Assembly (NCBI GenBank): GCA_964036155.1
Contig: OZ038423.1
Span: forward strand, 930,001 to 994,000
Direction of reading: 5' to 3'
DNA: 64,000 bases
From: Diploscapter coronatus
Lineage: Eukaryota > Nematoda > Chromadorea > Rhabditida > Rhabditidae
The notes below the pieces were generated by a model, which did no database searches, was not told the origin of the DNA, and worked only from the letters and a program-made list of their open reading frames with translations. Positions 38,561 through 50,066 of this stretch are shown here, piece by piece. The stretch's first letter is position 1; each line of letters begins with the position of its first letter. The translations under genes and the position numbers were made by a program.

Positions 38561-38867
38561 AATTTTCTTAACTTTGAACTGTCAACATTTTTATTTTTGT
38601 AGGAAAAAACTACTCTCTCTCAGGCTACTCGAACTGAATTCATTGAATTTTTCCCAGATTTAGAGAGGATTTTTGAGAGCAAGACGGCGAGAAATGGGAA
38701 GATTTCCGGATAAACCCGGAAAGCTTGGACCACTAATAGACCTCAAGAAGCTAAAAGAGAGTTTGAGAAATAGCATCGCGAAAAGAAGCAGGAATTTCCC
38801 ATTGAGGCGACGAATTTTGGACCGCCACTTCTTGAATTTCAAATGCTCAAATTTGGCACATCCTTGA

Positions 38868-39014
38868 TATTGTTGATGCCTAAATCTGGGAGGGGCGTGC
38901 AAAGTGGTGCACGATTATTTTTAGTGGTTAGAAAAGCGAAGAGTAGAGACTGGCCTTAAAATCGCTTCTATCTCTCCTCATTTTCGACCTCCCAGATTTC
39001 GGTATTAACAATAT
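38868..39014. repeat. Fold-back element C3
   Basis: Ends ATATTGTTGATGCCTAAATC and GATTTCGGTATTAACAATAT. Nearly identical over its full length to the reverse complement of C4 at 50067-50210. Confidence 0.85.
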
Positions 39015-39077
39015 TTTTACAAGTTTTCTCTCCTTCCAAAATTTCGAAATATTCTTATACGATTCATTTTTAAATTA

Positions 39078-40400
39078 ATGATATATTATCATAGTTTCTG
39101 GTCAAAATATCGTTATGCTAATTTTTATCAGCGAGAGTTTATTGACGAGAGTGAATTTAGAAATTTCCGATACATGTACTATTTACTGATTGGCTTCATA
39201 GCACCGGCAATCTTATTCGCCATTCTTGGATTCATTGCTTGTCTAAGACGGAATTCCATCGTTATTGCTGAAGATGATAAAGATTATCAGTCTATAGGAT
39301 CGGAGGATAGTCATTTGTAAGGACTTTTAGAACTTTTAAATATTATGATATCGGCAACCTGTAAATGACGGTAATGACGAGACGCGTTTTAGTATTTAGC
39401 GAAACGTACAAATGACTGAATGCAATAGAAGGTGACAGGATTTGTGCAGAAAAAGAAAGCGTTTCGCCAAATACTAAAAAACGTTTCACATCATTTTACG
39501 TTACGCCATTCCGTCATTACGACATTTATACTGTCCATGATATCCTAATAATTAAGCTCGATTTTTAGATGCCGAGTAAGACACAAACGGTGGTCGAAGT
39601 CTATGCAAACCTTCGATGAAAGTGACAGTGTCTCGTATCAAATGTCATATCATAATCGACATTTCCGACCCTATGATTTGCCCCCATCATACTCTGAAGC
39701 AACTAATTTAACTGCTCAATTACCTAGGTAATATTTTATACTAACTAATAATATTTGTTTCATCCACTCTCCATTGCCCTCGAGATGAGCCTTATCATAT
39801 GCACACTCTGCGTCTATAACTTGCGAGCGCGACGCGTCGAGACTAGAGGGAGATAAAAGGGGGCAGAGAAAAAAAAACGAGCAGACACATAGCTAAGGCT
39901 CGCACGAGTATCCCTTGCCCCCTTTCTTTGCAAGGGTTCATCTCGGAGATAATGGAGAGTATCATAAAAATAAAAATTCGCTGTCTAAATAATTATATCA
40001 ACTGATAGTTTTCCGTGGTTATATGTAATAGAACGTTCAAGAAAATTTTTGAGATGGGAAAGAATTGTGCATTACCTTTTTCTAGGGTATTTTGACAAAA
40101 TTTAAATTTTTAACTATAAATTGACGACAAAATGACTGAGCGCTCTGAAAAGTTCTATTTTCGAAGCGTAAAGATCACATCAGATCCAATTGGCTTCCTG
40201 TACTCCACACTCACTTTTTCTTTCCCTCTACCTCCCTCCCCTAGTCTCTCTTCAAAAAGTGAATGTGGAATATAAAGGGCCGTTCCAATTTATAATATCG
40301 ATATAATTGCAGTGCTTCTTCGTCAAAACATATTCCCCCAAATCAGCCACGAATATCCGAGCAAGCGGTCAATTCCAAGGTTCCAATACTGTCATATTGA
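39078..40400 (+). CDS. Single-pass membrane protein with PPxY motif, 5' end uncertain
   Basis: Three exons with closed phases: 39078-39316, 39569-39727, 40313-40400; 161 aa as drawn. A hydrophobic segment (YLLIGFIAPAILFAILGFIA, about residues 36-55) is followed by CLRR and a polar tail containing DLPPSYSEA, a PPxY motif of the kind that binds WW domains of Nedd4-type ubiquitin ligases, and a further IPPNQP. No family is recognised with certainty; the layout (short ectodomain, one membrane span, PPxY tail) resembles Shisa/CYYR1/VOPP1-type adaptors, but the Cys-rich ectodomain of those is not visible. A strong acceptor TTTTTATCAG ends at 39130, in frame, so the ATG at 39078 may be spurious and an upstream exon with signal peptide may exist. 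Introns carry elements M, F2 and B3. Confidence 0.65.
39358..39531. repeat. Fold-back element M in an intron of the PPxY gene
   Basis: GTAATGACGAGACGCGTTTT and TTTAGCGAAACG on the left pair imperfectly with CGTTTCGCCAAATACT and CCATTCCGTCATTACGAC on the right. Confidence 0.7.
39776..39962. repeat. Fold-back element F2 in an intron of the PPxY gene
   Basis: Ends ACTCTCCATTGCCCTCGAGA and TCTCGGAGATAATGGAGAGT. Inverted relative to F1, 5 kb away, and strongly similar through the centre (GCGAGCGCGACGCGTCGAGA). Confidence 0.85.
40191..40283. repeat. Fold-back element B3 in an intron of the PPxY gene
   Basis: Arms GGCTTCCTGTACTCCACACT and AGTGAATGTGGAATATAAAG ending GGGCC. Flanked by GATCCAATT and GTTCCAATT (8 of 9), a likely 9-bp duplication. 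Lies about 30 bp before the last exon's acceptor. Confidence 0.8.
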
Positions 40401-42935
40401 CAGTCGATACGAGTATTTCTTTTCCAAAATGTGGGCACTTTTCTCCCAGATTCGATTTTTGTTCCCCAATTTTGGGAGAAAAGTGCTCACATAATGATAA
40501 GCAGCATCGTATAGTCATATTTATTCTGTACAAATTTTTAAAATTCAAATAAAATTTTCAAATTTACTTTCGAAGACGTGCACTTTACCTGTTTCACTTT
40601 GGGTTTTTCGAGGTTTCACCGAATTTCCGAAGCTTAACCCTCAGTGCTCAGTGGGGACGTTGTTTATGTAAAAGGAGAAAGATGATAATAAGAAAATATT
40701 GTGTTCAAATGAGAGGGCAGAAAGAGACGGATGAAATTCCATTTCTCCGATCTTCGTTTCTCTTTCTTCTGAATCGGTCTTTCTATGCCTTCTAGTCAAA
40801 ATGTCCAGCTCTCCCTCTCTCTATTTTAAGAACTATTTCTCCATTTTATATGTCTGCGTCTCTCGCCTTTCACATGCTATTTCTCCGTCTTTTGCTTCAA
40901 CTGGCGATCAATTTCCCGTTTTCCAACCCCGCTCTCTCATTTTCCAACACTATCTCGCCGGCTCTTTCGGGTGGCCACACTCTTTCCCTTTGGCTCACAT
41001 AGAAAAAGCTGCTCGCCAAAATATTCTTCCCATAAACTTTCAGCCTTCTTCTATTTTAGTTTAAATATTATAGATCAACCATTTTCAAGCTGTATTTTTG
41101 AATATTCAATTAGGTTTGATGTCTTTTCCTAGTATTGCTGATTTGAATAGTTTACATCTGAATTTTCATGCTGTTTAAAGTTAATCATGGCATCACGTGA
41201 TGAATGCAATTTTAACCATGGCTCATGAGCGCCCTGGAAAATAAAACATTTCTGAAAACGTCTTTTCTCTCTCGTTCTATGTGAATTTTGCACACAATGC
41301 TTTTCGAAGTAAACAACTTTCCCGGGTCTTTCTGGCTAAACATTGGGTTCACATTTTACACAACAAAAAGCTTATATTTTGGCTTGTCTACATCAAATTT
41401 GTATTTCAACAGATTATTTCTTAGACTGATAATAATGTAGTGTGCAAAATTCTTCCAAAATTCTCAATTTTTAAGCCTCATAAAAGGTTGTTAGTTATCA
41501 ATATATCTAATTTTACGCTACTTATTCAATGGCTAATTTGTCTACCTAAATTATCATATCGTAGTTCTAAAACTTGAAAAATTTCCTTAAAAATAGTTTT
41601 TTTTTGTTGCAATCTTGCCCCTTTTTCTAATTTAGTTCCCATCTATGGTGCCTTGTTTACCCGCAGTTCTTATCACTAATGTCCTTATTTTGCTTATTTT
41701 GCAAACCGAGCCCAAGACGAGAGAAGGCACATTTGTTTTTATTATCATTTTATCATGGGGTGCTAGGGAATTTGTAAAGGGTGGTGATGCATCGCAGAAA
41801 AAGAGGTTCAACATTTTCGCTTGTTTACATAAATGTTTTTGACTTTTTGTAATATTGTAAAGTGTAGAAAAAATGACATTTTTAAGAAACGCTTGAAGCT
41901 AATTATAACTCGCGAATTTCTAACGGCTATCGATTAACATCGGTTTCCAGGGGCAAAGGGAAAATAGAGAAAGTGAGCATAGAAAGTTGGGCATCTTTCT
42001 CGTTCCCCAATTCTCCCTTTATTTTCTGTGGTCTCTAGCAATTTCTCTGCGTCTTTTCAACTTCTTTCTCTTGCCTATGTTTGCTCTTTTGTTTATCTCG
42101 AGCATTTTCCGCAGTCGCTTCCTTCGAATTTTCCATTTCCCTTTGTGCCGCGAAACCACGAGGAGGGCTTCTTTGAATTTAGTGCCCGGAAATTCGTTTC
42201 TAGTCAATTTTTTTGCTAAATTTTATTTAGTTTCGGTAAGAAAAATCGCAATATTTCATTCATGCTCTTGATATGATAGAAAGCATAATTTAAATTGATA
42301 GGTTCAGAACTTGTAGGTTTTACATTTTTTTAGATAATCCTATCTTAACAATCCAATTTATCTAATGCATTCATTGATTTGATGAACCGAACGACGCAAA
42401 TAATATAATTCATTTTCTGTTCGCTGGCAAACAATTTTCCTGCTGCAAAAGCGTCTGGGCATCGTTGTTCCCAAGGGGTATCTTTTTCTCCTACCGATAA
42501 AAACGCGATCCATTACCCTCGTTTTCCAAGTTTTCATTTACTCAATGGACATTTCTGGGGGCAGAAAATACCAAATTGGGGTGTTTAATTCGGAATTAGC
42601 TTTGAATTTTGTGCGGTTAATTTAAGAATTTTCGCATTTCATGCTTTTAACTCTTCCTCGTCGGGTTCCACACACACAAAGTCGTTTCTTCTAAGTCGAG
42701 CACTTTATTTCCAACCCTTCTCGAGAAAAGCCCTCCGAAATTGCATTTCACCATTTGCATCATTCCGTCATCCTTTGGAAGTCCCCCTTTTTCTTTCTTC
42801 ATTTCTTTTGGTATCTCGAATATCGACATATTCTCACGCATTTCGTAACGCCTTTGTTGAAATCGTGATGCAAAATTATCGTCAATTTGAGAAATTTCAG
42901 ATCTTTACCAGTTGCATTCGCTGAAATTTTCAAAG
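40401..42935. other. Pyrimidine-rich spacer upstream of the NDRG gene
   Basis: Stretches of TC-rich sequence (about 40740-41060, 41990-42220, 42640-42840) create open frames rich in Phe/Ser/Leu on the plus strand, but these lack family similarity and consistent splicing. Probably promoter and 5' flank of the NDRG gene. One short h airpin (K2) at the left edge. Confidence 0.45.
40431..40491. repeat. Short hairpin K2 in the 3' UTR of the PPxY gene
   Basis: GTGGGCACTTTTCTCCCA pairs with TGGGAGAAAAGTGCTCAC 30 bp past the stop. Related to K1 by the CTTTTCTCCCAGA core. Confidence 0.6.
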
Positions 42936-45900
42936 ATGTCTGAAGAGGCAGTTCCGGTATTGATTTTATTTCTTTCAATTGATAAAAGTACTAGGTAGGA
43001 TCATTAATGAGCTCATTACGTGACTTTTTACTGCAATTCGAAAAATAGTTGAACCGTTGTAGCATCGTTTCGCATGCGAAATAGTATAGGATTTGTTAGA
43101 GAAACGATTTCTTCTCTACTATTTCATATATGCAGCGATGTAACTACTTGTTCGGTTGCTATTTTTACTTGCTACTTTAATTAATTTCTATTTTATTAAT
43201 ATTCACCTTTTGAAAATCGATTTTCAGATGGTTGCGGTCCAGACCCAGCACTGTGGCGTGCTTCACGTCTACGTTCAAGGAAATATTGAGGATAAATCCG
43301 GAAAGACGTTCTTCATCACCGTTCATGATATTGGCACTAATCGTATGAAATCCGGCAATTTGGAAACCTCAGCCCCTAAGCCATGCGAAATAGTGTGAGA
43401 AAAGAATCGTTTTCCCTAACATTCCTCACCCTATTTCGCATAGCTTGAGGGCTTGAGGTCTTCAAATAGCCATTAAATTCTTGCTCTTTTAAACTCATCG
43501 AATTTGCATACCATCAGTTTTGAAATGTTCGCCACGTTTTTCAGCCCTGTCGAAACTACCCAGTCTCCAAAATCATAGAACTTTCCAAATTGACGATTTT
43601 TTAAAATACTTTTTCTCAAGAAATCAATGACTTTTGAATATTTGTGCAATTTAAGATAAATCCTTCATCCGTTTCGTGAACGATCCTTCGATGGCCCCGG
43701 TCAAAGACAAGTCCATCTTCCTGCACGTTTGCGTCCCAGGACAGGAGCAGAACGCCTCAGATTTCAGTGGAGAGTAAGCATTTTACCCCATTTAGTTAAC
43801 AAATTTGTTTATTGGCAAAAAAAATATATATATTATATGTTTCAATTCGAAACTGCATAGGCGATTCCATGATATTTACCAATTAAGTTGGTTTTTATGA
43901 CTTTATAAATAACACACCCAATTCGAAAAAGCTAAAGGAGTGCTTACGCAATTAGCATTGGAACGAATTTTGTAGTATATTGAGAAATTGCGTGTATAAG
44001 GCTGCAGAAATATGAAGTGGCTCTGGAATTTGGCATTTCCATGCATATGCTATCGATGCGCGTCAATTCGTGTCAAATTCGTTAATAATTGATCAAATCG
44101 CCGCAAAAGAAGGCGAATATTTTGCAAACAATGCTTAGAGCAAAAGCTAATATACAAGGTCTTTCGTGTGGTCGTTAGGATAAGCTGATTATTTTGTTGT
44201 CACTCTTTCGAAATTGCCGCATTTTCAAGCGATCCCTGGCTTGTTTACTGGGCTTAACATTTTAAAGAAAAAAGGTTGAAGATCGATCAAACGTTCAGCT
44301 TTCCGACTTTGGAACAAATAGGCGAAGATTTGGCTGCGGTTCTGGATAAATTCGAAATCAAGGTGAGGATGAGTACTCGAATGCTCTTCCAATTACCAAC
44401 CCATTTAGGCATGCATTGCCTTTGGAGAAGGCGTCGGCGCGAATATCGTCTGTCGATTCGCGGTAATTAAGTCGGACCTAATTTTTGCTTAATTACCCTA
44501 ATTAAGATGAACTACCCGAACCGTATCCTGGGCATCATTCTGGTGCACTGCACCTCGACTACTGCGGGTATTATCGAGTACTGCAAAGAGAAGGTAACCA
44601 AGTCGAGATAATTGGGGGCTAATTAAAGATTTAATTAGGTGATGAATCTCCGATTGGAAAATGGCATCATGTCTGACGGAGCGTGGGACTACCTGCTGGC
44701 CCATAAATTCGGAGGAGTAAGTGAAATTTCTATTTTAGGGTCTTGAAAAACAACCCAAGGAATAAGATTTTTTGCTAATAATTAAATAGTTCTTCAGTCA
44801 TCATCCGACGTGAGTTTGTCATGCACTACTCGAATTAATGCACATTAATCGTGGTGATATTAAATTATTCGACTGAATTCTCTCTTGAGCTCAAAGAGCA
44901 AAACAATCTATTGATATCGGTTGATCCTCGTTGGTTTAATTTTTTCATCAAACAATAAACACCGCCGATATGAAGCGATTGGGAAGGCTTGTTGAGAATC
45001 AAACTTGGCTAATTTTTGTCCTCCAAAATCATTGAAAGAGAGATATCAGTGTTGAAGTAGGACATATTTGGTGGTTGGCTTTCGATATGTAGGAAATAGT
45101 CAAATTTGCTGTGATTCAAATGATCTTCGGCATGTCAAAATATCGTGAAGAATCGAGAACGAGTTCATAGAGATAGATAGTTGAATTTTGCGGAGTTCTA
45201 ACTCAACACAGTACTAATCAAACGACCATATCTCTAACATAAAATAGAAGTTTAAAAAAATCCCTTAGAACTCGGCAGATCACGTTTAGAAAGGAATTAT
45301 TGTATAACAGCAATTCTTTCCGGAGATGAGAATTTTCCGATTTAGGGGGATGCAGCCCACAAATCGAGCTATCTGGAGGAAATGAAGACGAGTCTGAACC
45401 CGAAGAACCTCAGCAAGTATCTTCTGGCCTTTACCAAGAGAACGGATCTGAGCTCGACTATCGGAACGAAATTGGAAAAGTACGAATTTTATCAACCATT
45501 TGAAAATCCCTCGATGCAATTTGTGATGCAGAATGAAGAAGTTCAAGCATTGAATAATGAAATCAGAGCTGTAAATGTTCGGACACGTGTGCGTATCTAA
45601 AAACACTTGCAGTTCTGAATGAAAGTATATTTTTCAACACAAATATACCAAAATTTACAGGCTGTAAAGTATTCTGAAATGATTGATTTTTAAACAAAAT
45701 TTCAGTGTCGATGCCCTGCTCGTGTCTGGATCCAAGGCGCAGCATCTTCACACGGTGTACACAACCCACAAATCGATGAACAAGAAGAAGACTACCCTGC
45801 TCGTGGTCGACAATGTTTCGGATGTCATGCAGGAGGCGGTAATTATTCATTTTCTCCTTTAAATAGTCTAAAAATGAAAAATTAAGCCCGACAAATTGGC

Positions 45901-46251
45901 GCGATCCTTGATTCTGCTGTGCAAGGGATGCGGATTGCTCTCAGGAGTTGCCATTCCGGGCATGGAAAGACAGAGAACGCTTTCGAGGTATGGGTAATAG
46001 ATTTGGAGGCGATTGTTTGCTAATTTTGATATCAGAACCATCATAGAAATTATCATTACAGTTTATCCTTTTATAAAAATACTGAATACTGATACACAAG
46101 AAAAAGAACCAACAAAATGAATGACACCAAGCATTTCTTCAAAACATGATTATTATTTGCAAAATTCAGCTCGATGGAAGAAGCTGACCGCCCTCGTAGA
46201 TTGTCGGTAACCGGCCAACAACCCTCCATGCCACCTGTACCGTCCAACTAA
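42936..46251 (+). CDS. NDRG-family (N-myc downstream-regulated) protein
   Basis: Eleven exons with closed phases: 42936-42956, 43228-43342, 43656-43773, 44275-44362, 44409-44462, 44507-44593, 44639-44716, 45346-45479, 45706-45838, 45887-45987, 46170-46251; 336 aa. The seven-codon first exon (MSEEAVP) is inferred; the ATG at 43228 right after TTTTCAG could also be a trans-spliced start. NDRG proteins have an alpha/beta-hydrolase fold without hydrolase activity and act in stress and trafficking pathways. Family signatures: the N-terminal LHVYVQGNIEDKSGKTFFI with VHDIGTNHKSF, NDPSMAPVKDKSIFLHVCVP, ACIAFGEGVGAN, and LLVVDNVSDVMQ late in the fold. The nucleophile elbow reads G120-E-G-V-G, so the catalytic Ser is replaced by Gly as in other NDRGs. 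Length fits the family (about 340-390). The C-terminal tail is short, Ser/Pro-rich. Intron 1 holds I1, intron 2 holds A4. Confidence 0.93.
43046..43151. repeat. Fold-back element I1 in NDRG intron 1
   Basis: AAATAGTTGAACCGTTGTAGC and CATGCGAAATAGTATAGG on the left pair with CTACTATTTCATATATGCAG and GATGTAACTACTTG on the right. Confidence 0.65.
43358..43471. repeat. Fold-back element A4 in NDRG intron 2
   Basis: Ends GGCAATTTGGAAACCTCAG and CTTCAAATAGCC with core GCGAAATAGTGTGAG. The flanks ATGAAATCC and ATTAAATTC match at 7 of 9 bases. Confidence 0.75.
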
Positions 46252-47511
46252 TTGGAAACTTGAGATTTATGAACTGCGAAACAGACGTTGCCCAACGTTT
46301 TCGAACTGCGCGCGCAGTTAACTTCATGAAACGAGATAGTGAATATTTTCGAGAGAGGAAAAGAAGGTATGCTCTCCTTCGTCTCTCGATAAGGCACACC
46401 GTCTCGTTCCATACGAGGTTAACCGCGCTCGGTTCGAAAATACGTTGCAACGTCTGCTGCGGAGCAGTTTCTTTGACAATTTGTAAAATAGCTAAAATCG
46501 CCGCATATTAAATAGCATAGAGGAAGAAGAACCTTTCCTAATCTAGTACTAAACTATTTGGTATGAAACGATCTAACTATCTTTTCAAATTGCCTTTTTC
46601 TTTAAGTGTTTCTCATGCGCATTTCAGGAAAGCATTCGTTTAAAAACTATTTATAATACTTAGATGATAGAAATTTTATTCGTGTGTTCTGATACGATTA
46701 TATTTTTTGCGGACAAGTTTTGTATATATATGCAAAAATGAAGCCATAGAGTAGACATGATTGTGACTCAACTATTTGTCTTTATGATGTATTCTTAAAC
46801 ACTCTTTGCAAGCATTCTTCATTACTTTATCTGTGAAAGAACATACCTATTTACGCAATTTTTAAAAATGTTAAATGTTTTATAATTTCATATAGTCTGA
46901 ACACATTTGAGCTGTTTTTGAAATATAAACTTATTTCAAGAACAGCCCTATTAGCCAGCTGTTATATCCGTCGTGTACAATGTTCTGATATTTAGTCGAC
47001 CGACCTTTTCCTTATGTAAAGCCGATTTCTTCTTCTTTAAAACTGGTTTTGTAGCAATTTGTGAAGCCCCATTTATCTCGATAGCTAAATTTTTAATGTC
47101 TCGAAATAAATCTATGTGAGGAAGATGTTTATTCACAAACATTTATTTTATAAGCGAAAAAATAGAAAACGGGGTGCGTTGGTGCTACAAATTGCGGTTG
47201 GAGAATTAACGAATTCCCGATTATTCTGTGAATTCAAACAGATAAGACTACGGGGGGAGAGACGAGCGTCCCATTTCCGGACCAACTTCCGGCCGACGAA
47301 AATGCTAATTCGAAATTCCGGGAAAAATTTTTACACCAAAACAAGACAAATTCAGGATTACTGTAGTAATTACTAGAGTTCATAGGTTTTAAAGAGTTAT
47401 TACATTGAAAACATTAAAAATGGAATATGTCCCGTGTATTTTACAACAAAAAAATCAGATAATAAAATGAGGAACGGAACACTCCGTGGTATTTTCTCCC
47501 AGCGTGATTAT
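46252..47511. other. Convergent spacer between NDRG and neuropeptide genes
   Basis: 3' ends of both genes meet here. Contains element H2 at the left. A 63-codon frame on the minus strand (46951-47142) is the only other candidate; see rejected items. Otherwise AT-rich. Confidence 0.45.
46281..46457. repeat. Fold-back element H2
   Basis: Ends ACAGACGTTGCCCAACG and CGTTGCAACGTCTGCTG; inner CATGAAACGAGATAGTG pairs with CACCGTCTCGTTCCATACG. Starts 30 bp beyond the NDRG stop codon. Confidence 0.85.
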
Positions 47512-48140
47512 TCAAAAGTACGGCACTTCAGCGAATTCCGGCGTCTCCACAGCGCGCTTGCCCAACGATTGACCTGCCAAAGCGTCGAAATATCTGAAAC
47601 TCGAAAAATAACAAGAAATTATTCAGCAACCTGAAAAAGTAGCAACAGTAATGTTGCAACAAGAAATAATATCGAAGTCAGGACGAAGGTAGTGATCATA
47701 TCATTGCCTCTGCCCTATACTATTTTATAGGTTACAACGTTACTGCTTCTCCCAATATTCAATTTTCCGAGAACCTACCCTCGATACGCCCTTTTTCCAA
47801 TCGAGTCGATGAAGGGGTTGACCGCTCGCTTGCCCATCGAGTCCAGAAAAGGGTTTATCGCTTTTTTAGATCGCTGAAATTATCGCAATGAATAAAATTG
47901 GAAAAATATCACGCTCATATAAAATATACTAAGTACTACATTTTTAGCGTCCTTCCCTTTTCTAATAGAGCAGATGGAAGAAGATCTTGTTAAAATTTAG
48001 CTATAAAGAGCACTTCATATGAGCAGAATTTTTAAAATGATCACCAAAATCATGGGCTGTGTGGAAGAGATGAAAGGGATGGTGATGACGAGCAACAGGA
48101 CGAATTGCGTCAGGACCTCCATAATTTGCCTGTACAACAT
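47512..48140 (-). CDS. nlp-3: Neuropeptide-like protein precursor, nlp-3 orthologue
   Basis: Three exons with closed phases: 48045-48140, 47779-47873, 47512-47593; 90 aa. The first exon encodes a signal peptide (MEVLTQFVLLLVITIPFISS, preceded by MLYRQI). After a KK site come AINPFLDSMG-KR, AVNPFIDSIG-KR and AYRGYFDALAGQSLG-KR, then a short C-terminal tail ending VPYF. C. elegans NLP-3 gives AINPFLDSMG-amide, AVNPFLDSIG-amide and YFDSLAGQSLG-amide, so orthology is strong; each peptide ends in Gly before KR, which predicts C-terminal amidation. Differences: Ile for Leu in peptide 2, Ala for Ser in peptide 3, and an AYRG extension ahead of peptide 3, produced by the exon junction (CGA GG / A TAT). 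In C. elegans the peptides modulate behaviour such as egg laying and avoidance. A TTTTCAG about 39 nt before the ATG may be the trans-splice acceptor. Confidence 0.92.
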
Positions 48141-48619
48141 TTCTGGCTTGTGTGTGGATTTGTAGCTGATTTTGCCCAAAGTTCTGAAAATTAAAAATAT
48201 TCAAGAATTTAAACATTAAAGAATAAAGCGAAGGATCAAGATCTACGACGTAAAAGTAGAAAATAGAACGCGCATTTCGAAATCTTTAAAGTTATAGGAT
48301 CGAGAGTGCGACTTGGACAAACCCAAAGCGATAATCTGACAGAAGCATTTGAAAATCCGCCGATGGCGGAAGTGCGCGGGAGCAAATGTTTTAGAGTGAT
48401 AAGCGAAGCGCAGAGAGAGTGATAAGGAGTGGTATGGGCTGATAAATCGCTGATAAGCAGGAGAAAAAAAGCAATAATCCCTCGACACCCAAAACTAATA
48501 TTTTGCAGTAGGACATCCAGAAATTAGCTGAATTATGTCAAGTGACGTGTGTTTTATGATGTAAGTTTCTAAGAGAATAGCCTCCAAAGTTTGCGTGCGC
48601 CCAGAAGATCCTAAACGCA

Positions 48620-48810
48620 ATCCTAGGGAGGACGATCGTCAGAAACCCCTTGCGACCTACCCCCACTACTTCATTGACAAGTTTATCTCTTTGGCCTGTT
48701 ATTAGCCAAAACCTTTACCAGTGCGACTTGGTATCATAACGACGAACTCGCTCGTACGGCCTATCCCCTATCGTTTATTTTCGTCTGACGAAGTGCTGCT
48801 AGGTCTGGAG
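48620..48810. repeat. Fold-back element E2
   Basis: Ends CCTAGGGAGGACGATCGTCA and CGTCTGACGAAGTGCTGCTA followed by GGTCTGG. Inverted relative to E1. Confidence 0.8.
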
Positions 48811-49714
48811 AAACGTCAAAACAACAATTGATTTTCAAATTTGTAGCAGAAAATGAGTTCAAACGCTTGGAAAAAGCGTTCGTCAAGATAGGTTCTCAAT
48901 TTTTCTGAGGTTTTATTCGAGAAAATACGCCATCCATTCCCCGAGAGCTAATATCCTGAAATATTCATACGGTACGCTCGCGAGCATACGCAATACACAA
49001 ATGTTGCATAAATAGCGAATACGCGCTGTCGCATTTTTTATGGAAGAACTCAAAGTGTAAAGAGCGAGACAATAGCTTATGCCAGCGTAAAATGAACGTC
49101 CCATAAAAACGCAGATCCCCATTATATCGTCGTAGTGAATTGGTGGTACACGCGCAATTCTCGCCTACGAAAATTTGCATTTTGTTTTCGGCAAATACGG
49201 TCAAATGACTGAAGCAGTAGTATTTACATTTGGAATAGCGAAAATTGGCGAATGATGTGGGAAAATTTTCTACGTTTGAACAAGACAGAGGATTTATTAA
49301 CAATTGTTGGATGCTCGGCGAGAAAACTTCACAAAAGAGTTAATTCAAAGGCTTCCGTCTCTGAACTTGTATTCTCATGACGGGATTCATGGATATCTAA
49401 TTCTTCTGAGAGGATTAAAAATCTTCCTTTAATATCTTTATAGCATACTTGTTACATAGAGATCATTCACAGAAAGGGCTTTATTTGAAATAGAAAAATC
49501 GAGATTCGACTAAAAATTGGTATACAAAAAAGATGAGCTGACCGTAGGACTAAACACATTTGCACAAAATAAGCGTAAAGGTTGATATCGTTCAATTTGA
49601 CTCAAGTGACGCGTTATGCGGCGTGTGTGTATGAGGTAAGCTAGAGACGTGAAGAGAAAACAAATTTCGGGCGGGTGCGAGAAAAATTGTCGATCATTAG
49701 GCCGAACGTGACAA

Positions 49715-50044
49715 ATGGCTTCCCATTTCAGGCCAGCAGAAGCTATGCATTGTTTTTATCAAGCCCTTTTTGGTTCTAACACATCCCCGTTATATTGCGG
49801 ACAAATTTTACAGCCAAGCACATCGGGCATAGCCTTTGTTGACATAGACGGGCAGCGAAAATTCAACAAATCCAGACAAATTCCAACTAAGCTTGAACTT
49901 TCAAGTTGCTTTTGTAATAAAGTTTTTCAGAGATCAGCTGGACCAGGACGTTTCTTTCCTAGGGCACTTGCCCCCTTTGTCCAGGGCTTCCATCCGATTG
50001 GAGTTGGACCATCATGGTCTCCGCCACCGGCTTTCACTACCTGA
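49715..50044 (+). CDS. Unassigned open reading frame, doubtful
   Basis: A continuous 109-codon frame starting ATGGCTTCCCATTTCAGGCC. The second half (49930-50041) is distinctly GC-richer than its surroundings and is open in two plus frames and one minus frame, which is typical either of a real exon or of a GC-rich repeat. In the plus frame it reads SAGPGRFFPRALAPFVQGF; on the minus strand an exon-like stretch follows a TTCTTCAG acceptor and includes GASALGKKRPGPADL before a stop. No family recognised. Position just downstream of the lectin gene also allows an alternative terminal exon of that gene on the minus strand. Confidence 0.2.
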   Translation: MASHFRPAEAMHCFYQALFGSNTSPLYCGQILQPSTSGIAFVDIDGQRKFNKSRQIPTKLELSSCFCNKVFQRSAGPGRFFPRALAPFVQGFHPIGVGPSWSPPPAFTT

Positions 50045-50066
50045 AGAACTTTCATGTCAAGAAATA

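Larger units (their letters stand above)
36686..39077. other. Intergenic spacer with three fold-back elements
   Basis: AT-rich spacer holding E1, D2 and C3. Near 36290-36420 a moderately GC-richer stretch upstream of the transthyretin-like genes may be their promoter. A frame open at 38602-38711 (containing EFIEFFPDLERIF) follows a TTTTTGTAG acceptor-like site and could be an upstream exon of the next gene, but no donor or partner was found. Confidence 0.45.

Noticed and set aside
40801..42271. Several plus-strand frames rich in Phe/Ser/Leu
   Set aside because: Products of pyrimidine-rich spacer; no acceptor/donor chain and no family similarity.
46951..47142. 63-codon minus-strand frame with LNIRTLY
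   Set aside because: Faintly like the start of LINE endonuclease proteins, but too short and without any continuation or splice partner; treated as chance or a decayed fragment.
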